Shown: positions 1 to 8,160, counted from the stretch's first letter. The stretch: DNA of 64,000 nt from Pseudoxanthomonas kalamensis DSM 18571 (GCF_010211745.1 NZ_PDWQ01000004.1:186001-250000), one strand, 5' to 3'. Notes: generated from the letters alone by a model not told the origin. A program made the numbers and translations.

Positions 1-269
1 ACCATGTGGTCGTGGTGCTCGCCGCGGTCCAGTTCGTACACCGCCTGGCCGCCCTCGAAGTTGTGCTTCAGCACCAGGCCGGCGGCCTCGAACTGGGTCA
101 GCACCCGGTAGACCGTGGCCAGACCGATCTCGTCGCCGCTTTCCAGCAGGTGGCGATAGATGTCCTCGGCAGTCATGTGGCGCGGCTTGCTGGCTTCCAG
201 CAATTCGAGAATGCGCATCCGTGGATGGGTGACCTTCAAGCCGACTTTGCGCAGGTCTTGCGATTCCAT
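1..269 (-). CDS. fur: Ferric uptake regulator Fur (N-terminal part)
   Basis: Iron-responsive transcriptional repressor; with Fe(II) bound, the dimer blocks iron-uptake promoters. Only the first 89 codons lie in the window and the rest runs off the left edge. The visible part is the winged-helix DNA-binding half: it starts MESQDLRKVGLKVTHPRM, carries the recognition-helix stretch LATVYRVLTQFE around residues 50-60, and stops at HHDHM, where the metal-binding and dimerisation half begins. It is divergent from bamE with about 107 bp between the two starts, the fur-omlA arrangement known in Xanthomonas. No Fur box was identified in that gap. Confidence 0.95.
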   Translation of the reverse strand, partial: MESQDLRKVGLKVTHPRMRILELLEASKPRHMTAEDIYRHLLESGDEIGLATVYRVLTQFEAAGLVLKHNFEGGQAVYELDRGEHHDHM

Positions 270-376
270 GGCCTCTCCGTTCATTGGCGGTTTAGCGCCA
301 GCTGCCTGGGATGGGGTCGCGGCGATCAGGGGAAGTGTATCATCGCCCCAGCCACTCTCCTGCCGCGATTTTCCAC

Positions 377-766
377 ATGATCCGTATCGTTCTGCTTGCC
401 GTCCTGACCGTCCTGACCACCGCCGGTTGCGGCCTGCTGTACAAGCAGCCGATCTACCAGGGCAACCTGGTCGAACAGGCCAACGTGGATCAACTGGAAG
501 CCGGCCTGACCAAGCAGCAGGTCATGGCCCTGCTGGGCACGCCGTCGATCGCCGACCCGTTCCATGCCGACCGCTGGGACTACACCGCCAGCGAACGCAC
601 CAACCGCCGCGGCAGCACCGAGATCAAGAACCTGACCGTGTTCTTCGAGAACAACTTGGTGAAGAACTGGGAAGGCGAATACTTCCCGGAAAACGACCTG
701 CAGCTGACCCAGGACGTGCGCAAGTTCGGCCCCAACCTAGCCAAGGAAAAGAAAAAGGGCGGCTGA
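377..766 (+). CDS. bamE: Outer membrane assembly lipoprotein BamE (OmlA)
   Basis: Small lipoprotein of the BAM complex that folds beta-barrel proteins into the outer membrane. The protein has 129 residues when started at ATG 377. It opens with a lipoprotein signal peptide whose lipobox Thr-Ala-Gly-Cys puts the lipidated cysteine at residue 18. The SmpA/OmlA fold is recognisable in the stretch with VDQLEAGLTKQQVMALLG followed by DPFHADRWDY. A longer upstream reading frame exists, but only the ATG at 377 gives the signal peptide. It diverges from fur and converges on rnfH, with 4 bp between the stops. Confidence 0.93.
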   Translation: MIRIVLLAVLTVLTTAGCGLLYKQPIYQGNLVEQANVDQLEAGLTKQQVMALLGTPSIADPFHADRWDYTASERTNRRGSTEIKNLTVFFENNLVKNWEGEYFPENDLQLTQDVRKFGPNLAKEKKKGG

Positions 767-770
767 GCCG

Positions 771-1031
771 CTACCCCTTCGGCTGTTGCGCGCGCCGGCG
801 GCGCGCCTCCTTCGGATCGATCTGCAGCGGCCGCAGCAGTTCCACCCGGTCGCCATCGCGCAACGACTGTTGCGCGCCCGCCGCTACCCCGAACACCGCG
901 TAGCCGGCCACTTCGTCGATGCCGTCGAACACCGCCGCGGCGACCGCGTCGGACACTGTGGCCCCGGCCGGCAGTTCCAGTTGCACGCGGCGCAGGCGCC
1001 GCGGCCAGGCCATGACCACCTCAACCCGCAT
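771..1031 (-). CDS. rnfH: RnfH family ubiquitin-fold protein (UPF0125)
   Basis: 86-residue protein of the RnfH/RatB family, a small beta-grasp (ubiquitin-like) fold with no settled biochemical role. Visible hallmarks are a hydrophobic first strand, the stretch LPAGATVSDAVAAA, and a C-terminal segment GDRVELLRPLQIDPKEARRRRA, after which the tail is basic. It overlaps the end of ratA by 11 bp and is probably translated from the same message. The ratA-rnfH pair divergent from smpB and next to bamE is the standard gammaproteobacterial order, which supports the call. Confidence 0.9.
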   Translation of the reverse strand: MRVEVVMAWPRRLRRVQLELPAGATVSDAVAAAVFDGIDEVAGYAVFGVAAGAQQSLRDGDRVELLRPLQIDPKEARRRRAQQPKG

Positions 1032-1458
1032 CGCCGCCCTCCCCGGCTGCGCGCACGAAATCGTCGACCATGCGATCGGCCAGGTTCTGGAATCCCAGCT
1101 TGAACGCCGGCGCCAGCAGCCGGTTCAGCGGCTCGAACTCCAGCGTCAGCGTGACCTTGCACGCCGACTCGTCCAGCGCCTGGAATTCCCACAACCCGTG
1201 CAGGGCGGTAAACGGGCCGTCGACCAGGTTCATCTCGATCCGCAACGGCCGCTGCAGGCGGTTCTCGGTGGTGAACCAGGTCTTCAGCTTGCCCAGCCCC
1301 AGTTCCAGCCGCGCCCGCATCCGTTCGGGCTCCGATTCGATCACCTCCGAACGCTCGCACCAGCCGAACCGGCGCGGGTAGCCGGCCACGTCGTTGACCA
1401 GATCGAACATGCGCGCGGCCGAATGCTCGACCAGGGCGCTGCGGCGGATGCTTTGCAT
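1021..1458 (-). CDS. ratA: RatA/Coq10 family START-domain protein
   Basis: 145-residue START-like domain protein. In E. coli RatA was described as a ribosome-associating toxin, while the same fold in mitochondria (Coq10) binds ubiquinone; which role applies here is open. The start at ATG 1458 gives [21 protein letters not shown], matching the family; upstream codons in the same frame are low-complexity and were excluded. The motif [19 protein letters not shown] and the C-terminal helix with [15 protein letters not shown] are typical. It is divergent from smpB with 77 bp between starts and overlaps rnfH. Confidence 0.9.
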   Translation of the reverse strand: MQSIRRSALVEHSAARMFDLVNDVAGYPRRFGWCERSEVIESEPERMRARLELGLGKLKTWFTTENRLQRPLRIEMNLVDGPFTALHGLWEFQALDESACKVTLTLEFEPLNRLLAPAFKLGFQNLADRMVDDFVRAAGEGGDAG

Positions 1459-1535
1459 GGGTAAGCGGCGTGATGCTGGCGGAACGGACGAGGCGAGCTC
1501 GCGCGAACCGGTGGCTTGGGCGACAATGCGCGGAT

Positions 1536-2030
1536 ATGTCGAAGAAAGCGGCCAAGGATAAAGCAAAAGGCAGCGGCACGATCGCGCTGAACAAGCGCGC
1601 GCGGCACGAATACCACCTGGTCGAGCGCTTCGAGGCCGGCCTGTCACTGCAGGGCTGGGAGCTGAAGGCGATCCGCGCCGGCCGCGCCAACATCGGCGAA
1701 AGCTACGCGATGGTGCGCGGCGGCGAACTGTACCTGTTCGGCGCCCAGATCACCCCGCTGATCCAGGCCTCCAGCCATGTCGTCGCCGACGACCGCCGCA
1801 CCCGCAAGCTGCTGATGCATCGGCGCGAGATCGACAACCTGATCGGCAAGGTCGAACGCGATGGCTACACCCTGATCCCCACCGCACTGTACTGGAAGGG
1901 CAACAAGGTCAAGGCCGAACTGGCGCTGGCCAAGGGCAAGCAGACCCACGACAAGCGCGCCAGCGAGAAGGACCGCGACTGGCAGCGGGAAAAGCAGCGC
2001 GCCATGCGCCAGCACAACCGCGACGCCTGA
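1536..2030 (+). CDS. smpB: SsrA-binding protein SmpB
   Basis: RNA-binding partner of tmRNA in trans-translation; it mimics the anticodon arm and delivers tmRNA to stalled ribosomes. The 164-residue protein starts at ATG 1536 (MSKKAAKDK), giving a lysine-rich leader and then the OB-fold core ([33 protein letters not shown]). The basic tail with [21 protein letters not shown] is the part that reaches the decoding centre. Its RNA partner ssrA lies 2.6 kb downstream on the same strand, but the two are separated by a gene on the other strand that does not belong to the pathway. A GACAAT box sits only 8 nt before the start, so the leader may be very short. Confidence 0.96.
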   Translation: MSKKAAKDKAKGSGTIALNKRARHEYHLVERFEAGLSLQGWELKAIRAGRANIGESYAMVRGGELYLFGAQITPLIQASSHVVADDRRTRKLLMHRREIDNLIGKVERDGYTLIPTALYWKGNKVKAELALAKGKQTHDKRASEKDRDWQREKQRAMRQHNRDA

Positions 2031-2037
2031 CGACGGC

Positions 2038-4467
2038 TCAGGTCGCGCCCAGCATCCGCACCAGGTTGGGAATGCCCCGCCCCTGCATGTAGGGGTCGCG
2101 GCCGATGTCGGTGCAGTGCTCCAGCAGGATGCGCTTGACCCGGTCCGGCGCACCGATGAATTCGCGCCGCGCCGACAGGAACGCCGCCAGCAACCCCGAC
2201 ACGTGCGGCGCGGCCATGCTGGTGCCGCTCATTTCCACCATCCAGCTGTCGCGCTTGCGCCGGCTGAAGCCGTGGTGGGCCGACAGGATCTTCTCGCCCG
2301 GTGCGACCACGTCCGGCTTGCCGCGACCGTCGGCGGTCGGCCCGCGCGAGGAAAAGTACGACACGCCGTAGGTATGCGGGTTGCTCTTGTGCACCGAACC
2401 GACCACGATCGATTCCTCCAGGTTGGCCGGGTCGCCGATACTCAAATCCATGTTGGCTGGCAGGATGCTGCCGTCGGCCTGCAACAGCCAGGCCGTGCCC
2501 TCGTTGCCGGCCGCGAGCACCACCAGCACGCCCTGCCGCCACAGCCGCCGCAGCTCGTTGCAGACCGGGGTGAAGCCGCAGCCGTAGCTTTCGGCATCGA
2601 ACGGCCCGCCGAGGCTGAGATTGACGCCGTGGATCAGCAGTTCGCCGGCCGAATCGTTGATCCGCCCGATCTGCTGCAGCGCCTTGATGATGTACGAATC
2701 GTGGCCCAGGCCTTCATCGTCCAGCACCTTGAACCCGTACAGGCGGGCCTCCGGGGCGATGCCGCCGAAGCTGGCCGTTTCCCCGCCGGGCAGCGGCGCC
2801 GAACAGCTGCCGGCGATGATCCCGGCCACGTGGGTGCCGTGACCGTCGCGGTCCATGCCGGAGAAGGCGTCGCCGTCGGCGCGCACCCGTTTCTTCGGCG
2901 CGCCGCGCACGGTGCAGTCCCATTGCGCCGCCACCACGTCCTTCTTGCCCGCCTCGTAGAAATGCGGGTGGCTGGCGGCGATGCCGGTATCCAGCACCGC
3001 CCAGCCGATCTTCCTGCCGAGCGCGCGATAGGCGTTGTGCGCGGCGTCGGCCTGGACCACCACCGGCGACTGGTTGATCAGCGCCCGCTTCTGCGCGTCG
3101 CGCCACAGGCGCTTGAACTTGAGCGGCTGGTGCGCGTCGCGCAGGCGTTCGATCTCGAACCGGGTCAGCCGCGCCGACACGAAGCGCTGCAGGCCGTCCT
3201 CCAGCCGGATCGCCTCGTCCAGCGCCTCGCCCTGCAGGCCGGTGCTGGCCCCGGCCAGCTCGCGGATCTGCGCCAGCAAGCGTTGCCGGCTCTGGTCCAG
3301 GTCGCCCTCGCCGTCGGCACGCTCCAGTTCGATCAGCGTCTCGTGGCGGTATTCGCCGTCGCGCGCCTCCAGCTGGTCGGACAGGTCCTTGATCAGCACC
3401 GTGTTCGACAACGGCTGGTCGAAACCGGGGCCGACCGCCTCGCGCACCGCCTCGCGCACCTGCGCGATGGCCAGGTAGCCGGAACCGGAATGCGGGTGCT
3501 GCGGGCTGTCGAGGTTGATGCCCTGCCCACGCAGGTTGCGGAAGCGCCCCGCCGGCCGCTCGATGTCGTCCTTCAGGTCGCCGTCCAGCGCCACCGGATC
3601 GGCAGTATCGGCCACGTTGAACCACTGCCGCACGCAGGGCGGAAACGGCAGCTTCGATTTCTTCGTCCACTGCTTGAACATGCTGCGCACGCTGGGCAGC
3701 CCCAGCGGCGAGCCGACGGTCACCAGCAGGGCGACATCGCAGCGCGCCGGATCCAGCTTGCGCAGCACTTCGTAGGCGATCATCGACCCTTGGCTGTGCG
3801 CCACCACCACGAACGGCCCACCGCCGGATTCCAGCCGTTCGCGCAGGCTGCGCTCCATCGCCTCGCGGCGTTCGCGGACAAAGAAGAAATCGTGCACGTC
3901 CTGCAGCAGCGCCGCCGAGACCAGCCGCAGCAGCGCTTCGTTGATCTTGCCCAGCACCCCGCGCTTGCCCGGCCCGCGCCGGCCGACGCCGTCGACGCCC
4001 AGTTCGCCGAGCATCTGCCGCAGCAGCCGCTCCTCTTCCGGGGAACCGGCGATCTGCCCGGCCAGCGCCTGCAGGTCGCGCTGCGCCGGCGAAACCCCCA
4101 TCGCCGCCATCACCTTCAGCTCGGCGGGGGTGATCGTCGGCCCGTCGTCGCGGTCGTTGCCGGTGCCGGCTTCGGGCACCGGATAGCGCTGGCGGTCGAC
4201 CCAGTAGGCCAGCCGGGTACGCTCGCCCATGCTGCGGCCGAACAGCGCCTGGTCCCACTGCGCGCGCAGCACCTCGGCCGGCGGCTTGTTGCCGATGCCG
4301 TGGACGTAGACCACGGCCTTGGCCTCGCCCTGGGCGGTGGCCATGAAGTCGGAAGCCGCTTTGTTGCCCTTGCCCGCCTGCGCGGCACGCTTGCGCGGCG
4401 CCTTCCGCCCCTTCGTCGTCGCCTTGCCGGCGGCCGTCGCAGTCCGTCCGCGTTTCGTGGTCGCCAT
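2038..4467 (-). CDS. Alpha/beta hydrolase-subtilisin (S8) fusion protein
   Basis: 809-residue protein with two enzyme domains and no signal peptide or obvious transmembrane segment, so probably cytoplasmic. Residues 1-48 are Lys/Ala/Arg-rich low complexity. Residues about 50-345 look like an alpha/beta hydrolase: VVYVHGIGN (53-60), nucleophile elbow AHSQGS with Ser225, an Asp-rich stretch near 287-301, and a candidate catalytic His326 in HPHSGSGYL. After a helical linker, residues 485-809 form a subtilase with Asp493 (VLDTG), His543 (DGHGTH), oxyanion Asn655 (AAGNEG) and Ser750 (SGTSMAAPH), so the triad is complete. There is no recognisable inhibitory propeptide. The start at ATG 4467 is preceded by GGAGAAGG; an in-frame ATG at 4500 lacks this. 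It is convergent with smpB (7 bp) and divergent from ssrA. Base composition is like its neighbours. Substrates are unknown. Confidence 0.85.
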   Translation of the reverse strand: MATTKRGRTATAAGKATTKGRKAPRKRAAQAGKGNKAASDFMATAQGEAKAVVYVHGIGNKPPAEVLRAQWDQALFGRSMGERTRLAYWVDRQRYPVPEAGTGNDRDDGPTITPAELKVMAAMGVSPAQRDLQALAGQIAGSPEEERLLRQMLGELGVDGVGRRGPGKRGVLGKINEALLRLVSAALLQDVHDFFFVRERREAMERSLRERLESGGGPFVVVAHSQGSMIAYEVLRKLDPARCDVALLVTVGSPLGLPSVRSMFKQWTKKSKLPFPPCVRQWFNVADTADPVALDGDLKDDIERPAGRFRNLRGQGINLDSPQHPHSGSGYLAIAQVREAVREAVGPGFDQPLSNTVLIKDLSDQLEARDGEYRHETLIELERADGEGDLDQSRQRLLAQIRELAGASTGLQGEALDEAIRLEDGLQRFVSARLTRFEIERLRDAHQPLKFKRLWRDAQKRALINQSPVVVQADAAHNAYRALGRKIGWAVLDTGIAASHPHFYEAGKKDVVAAQWDCTVRGAPKKRVRADGDAFSGMDRDGHGTHVAGIIAGSCSAPLPGGETASFGGIAPEARLYGFKVLDDEGLGHDSYIIKALQQIGRINDSAGELLIHGVNLSLGGPFDAESYGCGFTPVCNELRRLWRQGVLVVLAAGNEGTAWLLQADGSILPANMDLSIGDPANLEESIVVGSVHKSNPHTYGVSYFSSRGPTADGRGKPDVVAPGEKILSAHHGFSRRKRDSWMVEMSGTSMAAPHVSGLLAAFLSARREFIGAPDRVKRILLEHCTDIGRDPYMQGRGIPNLVRMLGAT

Positions 4468-4568
4468 GGCGCCTTCTCCGTCGCAGTCCACCCGTTCCAA
4501 CGGCCGTCCGCTGTCGGGCAGGACACGCGCGCCGGTGAAGCGATGCTGACCCCGTCGGCGTGGCGGCC

Positions 4569-4597
4569 TTGTGAAGCGGATTCCCCGCCCCTACACT
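4569..4597 (+). promoter_or_regulatory. Predicted sigma-70 promoter of ssrA
   Basis: A -35 element TTGTGA (4569-4574) and a -10 element TACACT (4592-4597) are separated by exactly 17 bp. Transcription would begin near 4604, leaving a 5' leader of about 50 nt that would be processed off the tmRNA precursor. Confidence 0.6.
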
Positions 4598-4653
4598 GCT
4601 GCCATCAGCTATTGGACGCTCTCGGCCAATCGTTGCCCGGTTCCCGGTTTTAC

Positions 4654-5007
4654 GGGGGTGCACTGGCTTCGACGGGGGTCGCGAAATTGCCTGGTGCATG
4701 CCGAGGGGGCAGCTTTCCTCGTAAATCCAGCGGCAAACTCATAGTTGCCAACGACGACAACTACGCTCTCGCCGCTTAAGGCGTAAGCCCCGAACCCACT
4801 TGTGCCCGTGCTCGTGGATGTAGGGTCATTATCACGGAACCGGCTGTGATGGCTGCCTGTCAGTCATGGCTTGAACAAAACAGGCTGGTCCCGCGATGCG
4901 CTTTGCCCATCGTGCTGTCGCGGGACGAGACCTAACGGCGGGATAAGCATGTAGTGCCGGGAATGGAGTGCCTTCGGACGGCGGTTCGATTCCGCCCACC
5001 TCCACCA
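4654..5007 (+). ncRNA. ssrA: Transfer-messenger RNA (tmRNA)
   Basis: One-piece tmRNA of about 354 nt that rescues stalled ribosomes and tags the nascent protein for proteolysis. The 5' end GGGGGTG pairs with CACCTCC before the 3' ACCA (one G-U pair), forming the tRNA-like acceptor; a TTCGATTC T-loop lies near 4985-4992. The tag reading frame resumes at GCC 4747 and ends at TAA 4777-4779, encoding ANDDNYALAA. The LAA end is the expected ClpXP/ClpA degron, and ANDDNY differs by one residue from E. coli ANDENY. No duplicated copy of the 3' end was found nearby, so there is no direct sign of an element integrated at this gene. Confidence 0.97.
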
Positions 5008-5011
5008 ACAA

Positions 5012-5050
5012 AACGCCCTGCAATCCAATGGATTGCAGGGCGTTCTTGTT
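5012..5050 (+). terminator. Rho-independent terminator of ssrA
   Basis: A perfect 15-bp inverted repeat (AACGCCCTGCAATCC, loop AAT, complement at 5030-5044) starts 5 nt behind the tmRNA CCA end and is followed by a T-rich stretch. On the other strand, preceding A residues give a weaker T tract, so it may also serve dnaB. Confidence 0.9.
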
Positions 5051-5082
5051 TTCGTTTCGAACCCGCTTCGACGGCGTCGCGG

Positions 5083-6492
5083 TTATTCGAAACTGCCGAC
5101 CGCGTCGTGGGCCAGGTTGTCGAAACGGGTGTATTCGCCGAAGAACTTCAGCTTGAACGCGCCGGTCGGACCGTTGCGCTGCTTGCCGATAATGATCTCG
5201 GCCAGGCCCTTGTCCGGCGAATTCTCCTTGTTGTAGTACTCGTCGCGGTAGATGAACACGATCACGTCCGCGTCCTGCTCGATCGCGCCGGACTCGCGCA
5301 GGTCGGCCATCACCGGGCGCTTGTCGGTGCGCGTCTCCAGCGAGCGGTTGAGCTGCGACAGCGCGACCACCGGCACGTTGAGCTCCTTGGCCAGCGCCTT
5401 CAGTGAGCGCGAAATCTCGGAAATCTCGGTGGCGCGGTTCTCGTTGTTGCCGGGCACTGCCATCAGCTGCAGGTAGTCGATCACGATCAGCCCCAGGTCG
5501 TGCTCGCGCTTCAGCCGGCGCGCCTTGGAGCGCAGCACGTCCGGCGACAGCGCCGGGGTGTCGTCGATGAACACCTTCACCTCGCGCAGCAGGCGGATCG
5601 CGCTGGTAACCCGGCTCCAGTCCTCGTCCTCGAGCTGGCCGGTGCGCAGGCGGGTGGCGTTGACCCGGCCGACCGACGAAATCAGGCGCAGCGCCAGCTG
5701 CGAAGCCGACATTTCCATCGAGAACACCGCCACCGCCTTCTTCGACTTCATCGCCGCGTACTCGGCCATGTTCAGCGCCAGGGTGGTCTTGCCCATCGAC
5801 GGGCGCGCGGCCAGGATCAGCAGGTCGGTCGGCTGCAGCCCAGCGGTCATCTCGTCGAACTCGTGGTAGCCGGTCGGCAGCCCGGTGATGTTGCCGCCGT
5901 TGTTGAAACGGTCCTGGAGGACGTCGAAGGCTTCCTTCAGGGCCGCGTTGACCGGGGTGAAATCGCTGCGCCCGCGCGCGCCGGCCTCGGCGATGGCGAA
6001 CACCTGCTGCTCGGCGCTGGCCAGCAATTCGGCGCTTTCGCGGCCGTCGGGTTGGAAACCGTCGTTGACGATGCCGGTACCGACCTCGATCAGCTTCCGC
6101 ATCACCGCCTTGTCGCGCACGATCTCGGCGTAGGCAACGATGTTGGCCGCCGACGGCGTGGTGCTGGCCAGTTCGATCAGGTAGGCGCCGCCGGCCACCT
6201 GCTCGCCCAAGCCTTTCGAGTTGAACCAGTCGCCCAGCGTCACCGCGTCGTACGGCAGGTTCTTCTCGGCCAGTTCGGCGATGGCGCGGAAGATCAACTG
6301 GTGGTCGCGACGGTAGAAATCGTTGGCGGTCAGCTTGTCGCCGACCCGGTCGTAGGCTTCCGGCGCCAGCATCAACCCGCCCAGCACCGCCTGCTCGGCC
6401 TCGATCGAGTGCGGCGGCACCCGCAGCTGTTCGATGCGCGCGTCGCTGGGATCGTGGCGGAGGTCGGTACGGAAATCGGGGCGGGCGGACAT
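5083..6492 (-). CDS. dnaB: Replicative DNA helicase DnaB
   Basis: Hexameric 5'-3' helicase that drives the replication fork. With ATG 6492 it has 469 residues, the usual length. The N-terminal primase-interaction domain begins LRVPPHSIEAEQAVLGGLML. The RecA-like ATPase domain has Walker A (ARPSMGKTT), Walker B (LIVIDYLQLM) and the conserved SQLNRSLETR(T)DKRP stretch with the arginine finger region. No intein is present. An alternative in-frame ATG at 6537 would add 15 residues; 6492 is preferred because GGAA precedes it and the N-terminus then resembles relatives. The next gene downstream on this strand is outside the transcription unit, since the ssrA terminator intervenes. Confidence 0.96.
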   Translation of the reverse strand: MSARPDFRTDLRHDPSDARIEQLRVPPHSIEAEQAVLGGLMLAPEAYDRVGDKLTANDFYRRDHQLIFRAIAELAEKNLPYDAVTLGDWFNSKGLGEQVAGGAYLIELASTTPSAANIVAYAEIVRDKAVMRKLIEVGTGIVNDGFQPDGRESAELLASAEQQVFAIAEAGARGRSDFTPVNAALKEAFDVLQDRFNNGGNITGLPTGYHEFDEMTAGLQPTDLLILAARPSMGKTTLALNMAEYAAMKSKKAVAVFSMEMSASQLALRLISSVGRVNATRLRTGQLEDEDWSRVTSAIRLLREVKVFIDDTPALSPDVLRSKARRLKREHDLGLIVIDYLQLMAVPGNNENRATEISEISRSLKALAKELNVPVVALSQLNRSLETRTDKRPVMADLRESGAIEQDADVIVFIYRDEYYNKENSPDKGLAEIIIGKQRNGPTGAFKLKFFGEYTRFDNLAHDAVGSFE

Positions 6493-6646
6493 GGCGGAAT
6501 CGGGTTCCTGCAGGTGCAACGGCAGCGGGTCGGACATGCTAGGCCGAAGCGCGGTGGACTGGCGATGCAACAAGCGGGGGAAATGTTGTGGATAAGTGCC
6601 TTGCAGAAGGAATAGCCTGCGGGCGTCTCATCCGCCGAGACTGAAG

Positions 6647-6680
6647 GAAAAAAGAACGGGCGCCACTTGGGCGCCCGTTC
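6647..6680 (-). terminator. Rho-independent terminator behind the secreted six-Cys gene
   Basis: An 11-bp stem (GAACGGGCGCC / GGCGCCCGTTC, loop ACTTG) is followed on the minus strand by TTTTTTCC. It ends the gene that stops at 6705. The stem is nearly identical to the one at 7238-7260. Confidence 0.85.
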
Positions 6681-6704
6681 CACAACCATAGGAAACCTTC
6701 GGAC

Positions 6705-7148
6705 TCAGTGCACGCAGATCGCGTCGTCGCCGTCGCCCTTGCCGGTACCGCCACCCTCGTTGCACAGCAGCATGAACAGCTTGCAGCTGGCACCGGGACC
6801 ATCGCCCTTGGTGCAGCAGGTGATCGGCTTGTCCTTGGTGCCGCATTCGGCGGTCTCGTACTTCTGGCTGCCGTCTCCGCCGGCACCTACGGCCAGCAGG
6901 TTGGCGGTCGCCGGTTTTGGCGATGCCACCGGCGTGGCCGCACGCGCCGGTTTCGCGGTCGTGACCCGTGCCGGGACCGGGGTTGCGTTCTTCTGCGCCT
7001 GCCGGACGTCGATCTCGTCCGGTTCGATGCCGGCAGCAGTCGTCGCGGCCGGTTCGCTCGTCTGCCGTGTCTGCGCATCGGCAACCTTCGCCTGGAACAG
7101 CGCCGCCACTGCCAGGCACACGCACAAACCTCGTACTAGGTGATGCAT
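6705..7148 (-). CDS. Secreted protein with C-terminal six-cysteine module
   Basis: 147-residue protein of unknown function. The start at ATG 7148 is chosen because GGAGG lies 6 nt upstream; an ATG at 7154 abuts that site. Residues 1-26 form a Sec signal peptide ending VADAQ. Next comes an Ala/Pro/Thr-rich linker of about 65 residues, then a small domain with six cysteines spaced C-x8-CC-x9-C-x6-C-x15-C, rich in Gly and Asp. Export plus paired cysteines suggests a disulfide-stabilised periplasmic or extracellular domain. No family was recognised. It is flanked by its own terminator downstream and the rplI terminator upstream, so it is a single-gene unit. Confidence 0.75.
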   Translation of the reverse strand: MHHLVRGLCVCLAVAALFQAKVADAQTRQTSEPAATTAAGIEPDEIDVRQAQKNATPVPARVTTAKPARAATPVASPKPATANLLAVGAGGDGSQKYETAECGTKDKPITCCTKGDGPGASCKLFMLLCNEGGGTGKGDGDDAICVH

Positions 7149-7225
7149 GACCATCCTCCTGTCTTCGGGTTAGCGGGGGTGAGCCGGCAGTGTATCGCCA
7201 ATGGCCGCGGCAGTCCTTTGCGACC

Positions 7226-7260
7226 CGAAAACGCCGAACGGGCGCCACCTGGGCGCCCGT
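7226..7260 (-). terminator. Rho-independent terminator of the rpsF-rpsR-rplI operon
   Basis: Stem ACGGGCGCC (7238-7246) with loop ACCTG and complement 7252-7260, followed on the minus strand by a short TTTT. The rplI stop is about 37 nt upstream. Confidence 0.75.
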
Positions 7261-7297
7261 CCGATGCAACTGGATCGTGCCTTGCCGGCAAAACGGA

Positions 7298-7750
7298 TCA
7301 GGCCGCCTCGGCCTCGACGATCACCTTGAGCATGGTTTCCACGTCGGCGTGCAACTTGGCGACCACTTCGTACTCGCCGATGTTGCGGAAGGCGCCCTCG
7401 CCCATCACCACTTCGCTCTTCTCCAGCGCCAGACCGGCGGCGGTGAAGGCATCGGCGATGTCGCGCGGGCCAACCGAACCGAACAGCTTGCCTTCGGTGG
7501 AGGCATTGGCCTTGATGGTCACGCTGGCGCCTTCCAGCTTGGCGCGGCGGCTCTCGGCCTCGTCGTGGATCGACTTGGCCTTGGCTTCGTACTCGGCGCG
7601 CTTGGCCTCGAACTCGGCGATGTTGGCGGCGGTGGCCGGCACCGCCTTGCCTTGCGGGACCAGGTAGTTGCGGCCGTAGCCCGGCTTGACGCTGACCCGG
7701 TCGCCCAGGCCGCCGAGGTTGGTCACTTTCTGCAGCAGGATCAGTTCCAT
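7298..7750 (-). CDS. rplI: 50S ribosomal protein bL9
   Basis: Primary 23S rRNA-binding protein of the large subunit whose long helix reaches toward the neighbouring ribosome and helps keep frame. The 150-residue protein has the N-terminal signature [19 protein letters not shown] with [13 protein letters not shown], the long connecting helix, and a C-terminal domain ending in [14 protein letters not shown]. It is the last gene of the rpsF-rpsR-rplI operon; priB is absent from it. A 162-bp gap to rpsR contains a large imperfect inverted repeat. Confidence 0.97.
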   Translation of the reverse strand: MELILLQKVTNLGGLGDRVSVKPGYGRNYLVPQGKAVPATAANIAEFEAKRAEYEAKAKSIHDEAESRRAKLEGASVTIKANASTEGKLFGSVGPRDIADAFTAAGLALEKSEVVMGEGAFRNIGEYEVVAKLHADVETMLKVIVEAEAA

Positions 7751-7813
7751 GTTTCTGTCTCCGATTCGTTAGCGGGCGAACCCGCAACTGGTGGCTGTCC
7801 GAATGGACGGGGT

Positions 7814-7909
7814 GAAACGAGAAGCGAGTGGAGAGGAACGAGGAACGAATGAAAGCAAGGCTGCATTCGTTTCCCGTTCCCGCGGCGAAGCCGCGCCACT
7901 CGTTGCTTG
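7814..7909. repeat. Imperfect inverted GAACGAG-type repeat, copy A
   Basis: Fills the rpsR-rplI gap. An inner stem pairs GGAACGAGGAACGAATG (7835-7851) with 7864-7880 (two mismatches of 17). An outer stem pairs AGCGAGTGG (7823-7831) with 7897-7905. A small GC hairpin, CGCGGC-GAA-GCCGCG (7881-7895), sits between them, so the RNA could form a three-way junction. Related copies lie at 10228-10421 and 55521-55612. Confidence 0.7.
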
Positions 7910-7912
7910 CGA

Positions 7913-8143
7913 TCAGACGTCGTGGTTGTCGGTGTACGGGATCAGGGCCAAGTAGCGGGCGCGCTTGATCGCAACCTGCAACTGGCGCTGGTAGCGCGAC
8001 TTGGTGCCGGTGACGCGGCTGGGTACGATCTTGCCGGTCTCGGTCAGGTATTGGCGCAGGGTGTTGAGATCCTTGTAATCGATCTCCTTCACGCCTTCGG
8101 CGGTGAACTTGCAGAACTTGCGGCGACGGAAGAACTTGGACAT
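7913..8143 (-). CDS. rpsR: 30S ribosomal protein bS18
   Basis: 76-residue small-subunit protein that binds 16S rRNA as a heterodimer with bS6. It starts [17 protein letters not shown], carries the family signature [19 protein letters not shown], and ends with [13 protein letters not shown]. It follows rpsF by 17 bp in the same operon, so both dimer partners are made together. Confidence 0.97.
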   Translation of the reverse strand: MSKFFRRRKFCKFTAEGVKEIDYKDLNTLRQYLTETGKIVPSRVTGTKSRYQRQLQVAIKRARYLALIPYTDNHDV

Positions 8144-8160
8144 GTGCGTGGGTTCCTTGA

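Noticed and set aside
2116-4779. Long open frame (887 codons) on the plus strand across the hydrolase-subtilase gene
   Set aside because: It is antisense to a gene with clear catalytic motifs; its translation is His/Arg/Ala-rich low complexity, typical of high-GC shadow frames.
4654-5007. ssrA as an integration site for a genomic island
   Set aside because: The 3' end of the tmRNA gene has no second copy in the window and the genes behind it (dnaB, rpsF operon) are core. The accessory gene sits upstream, not downstream.
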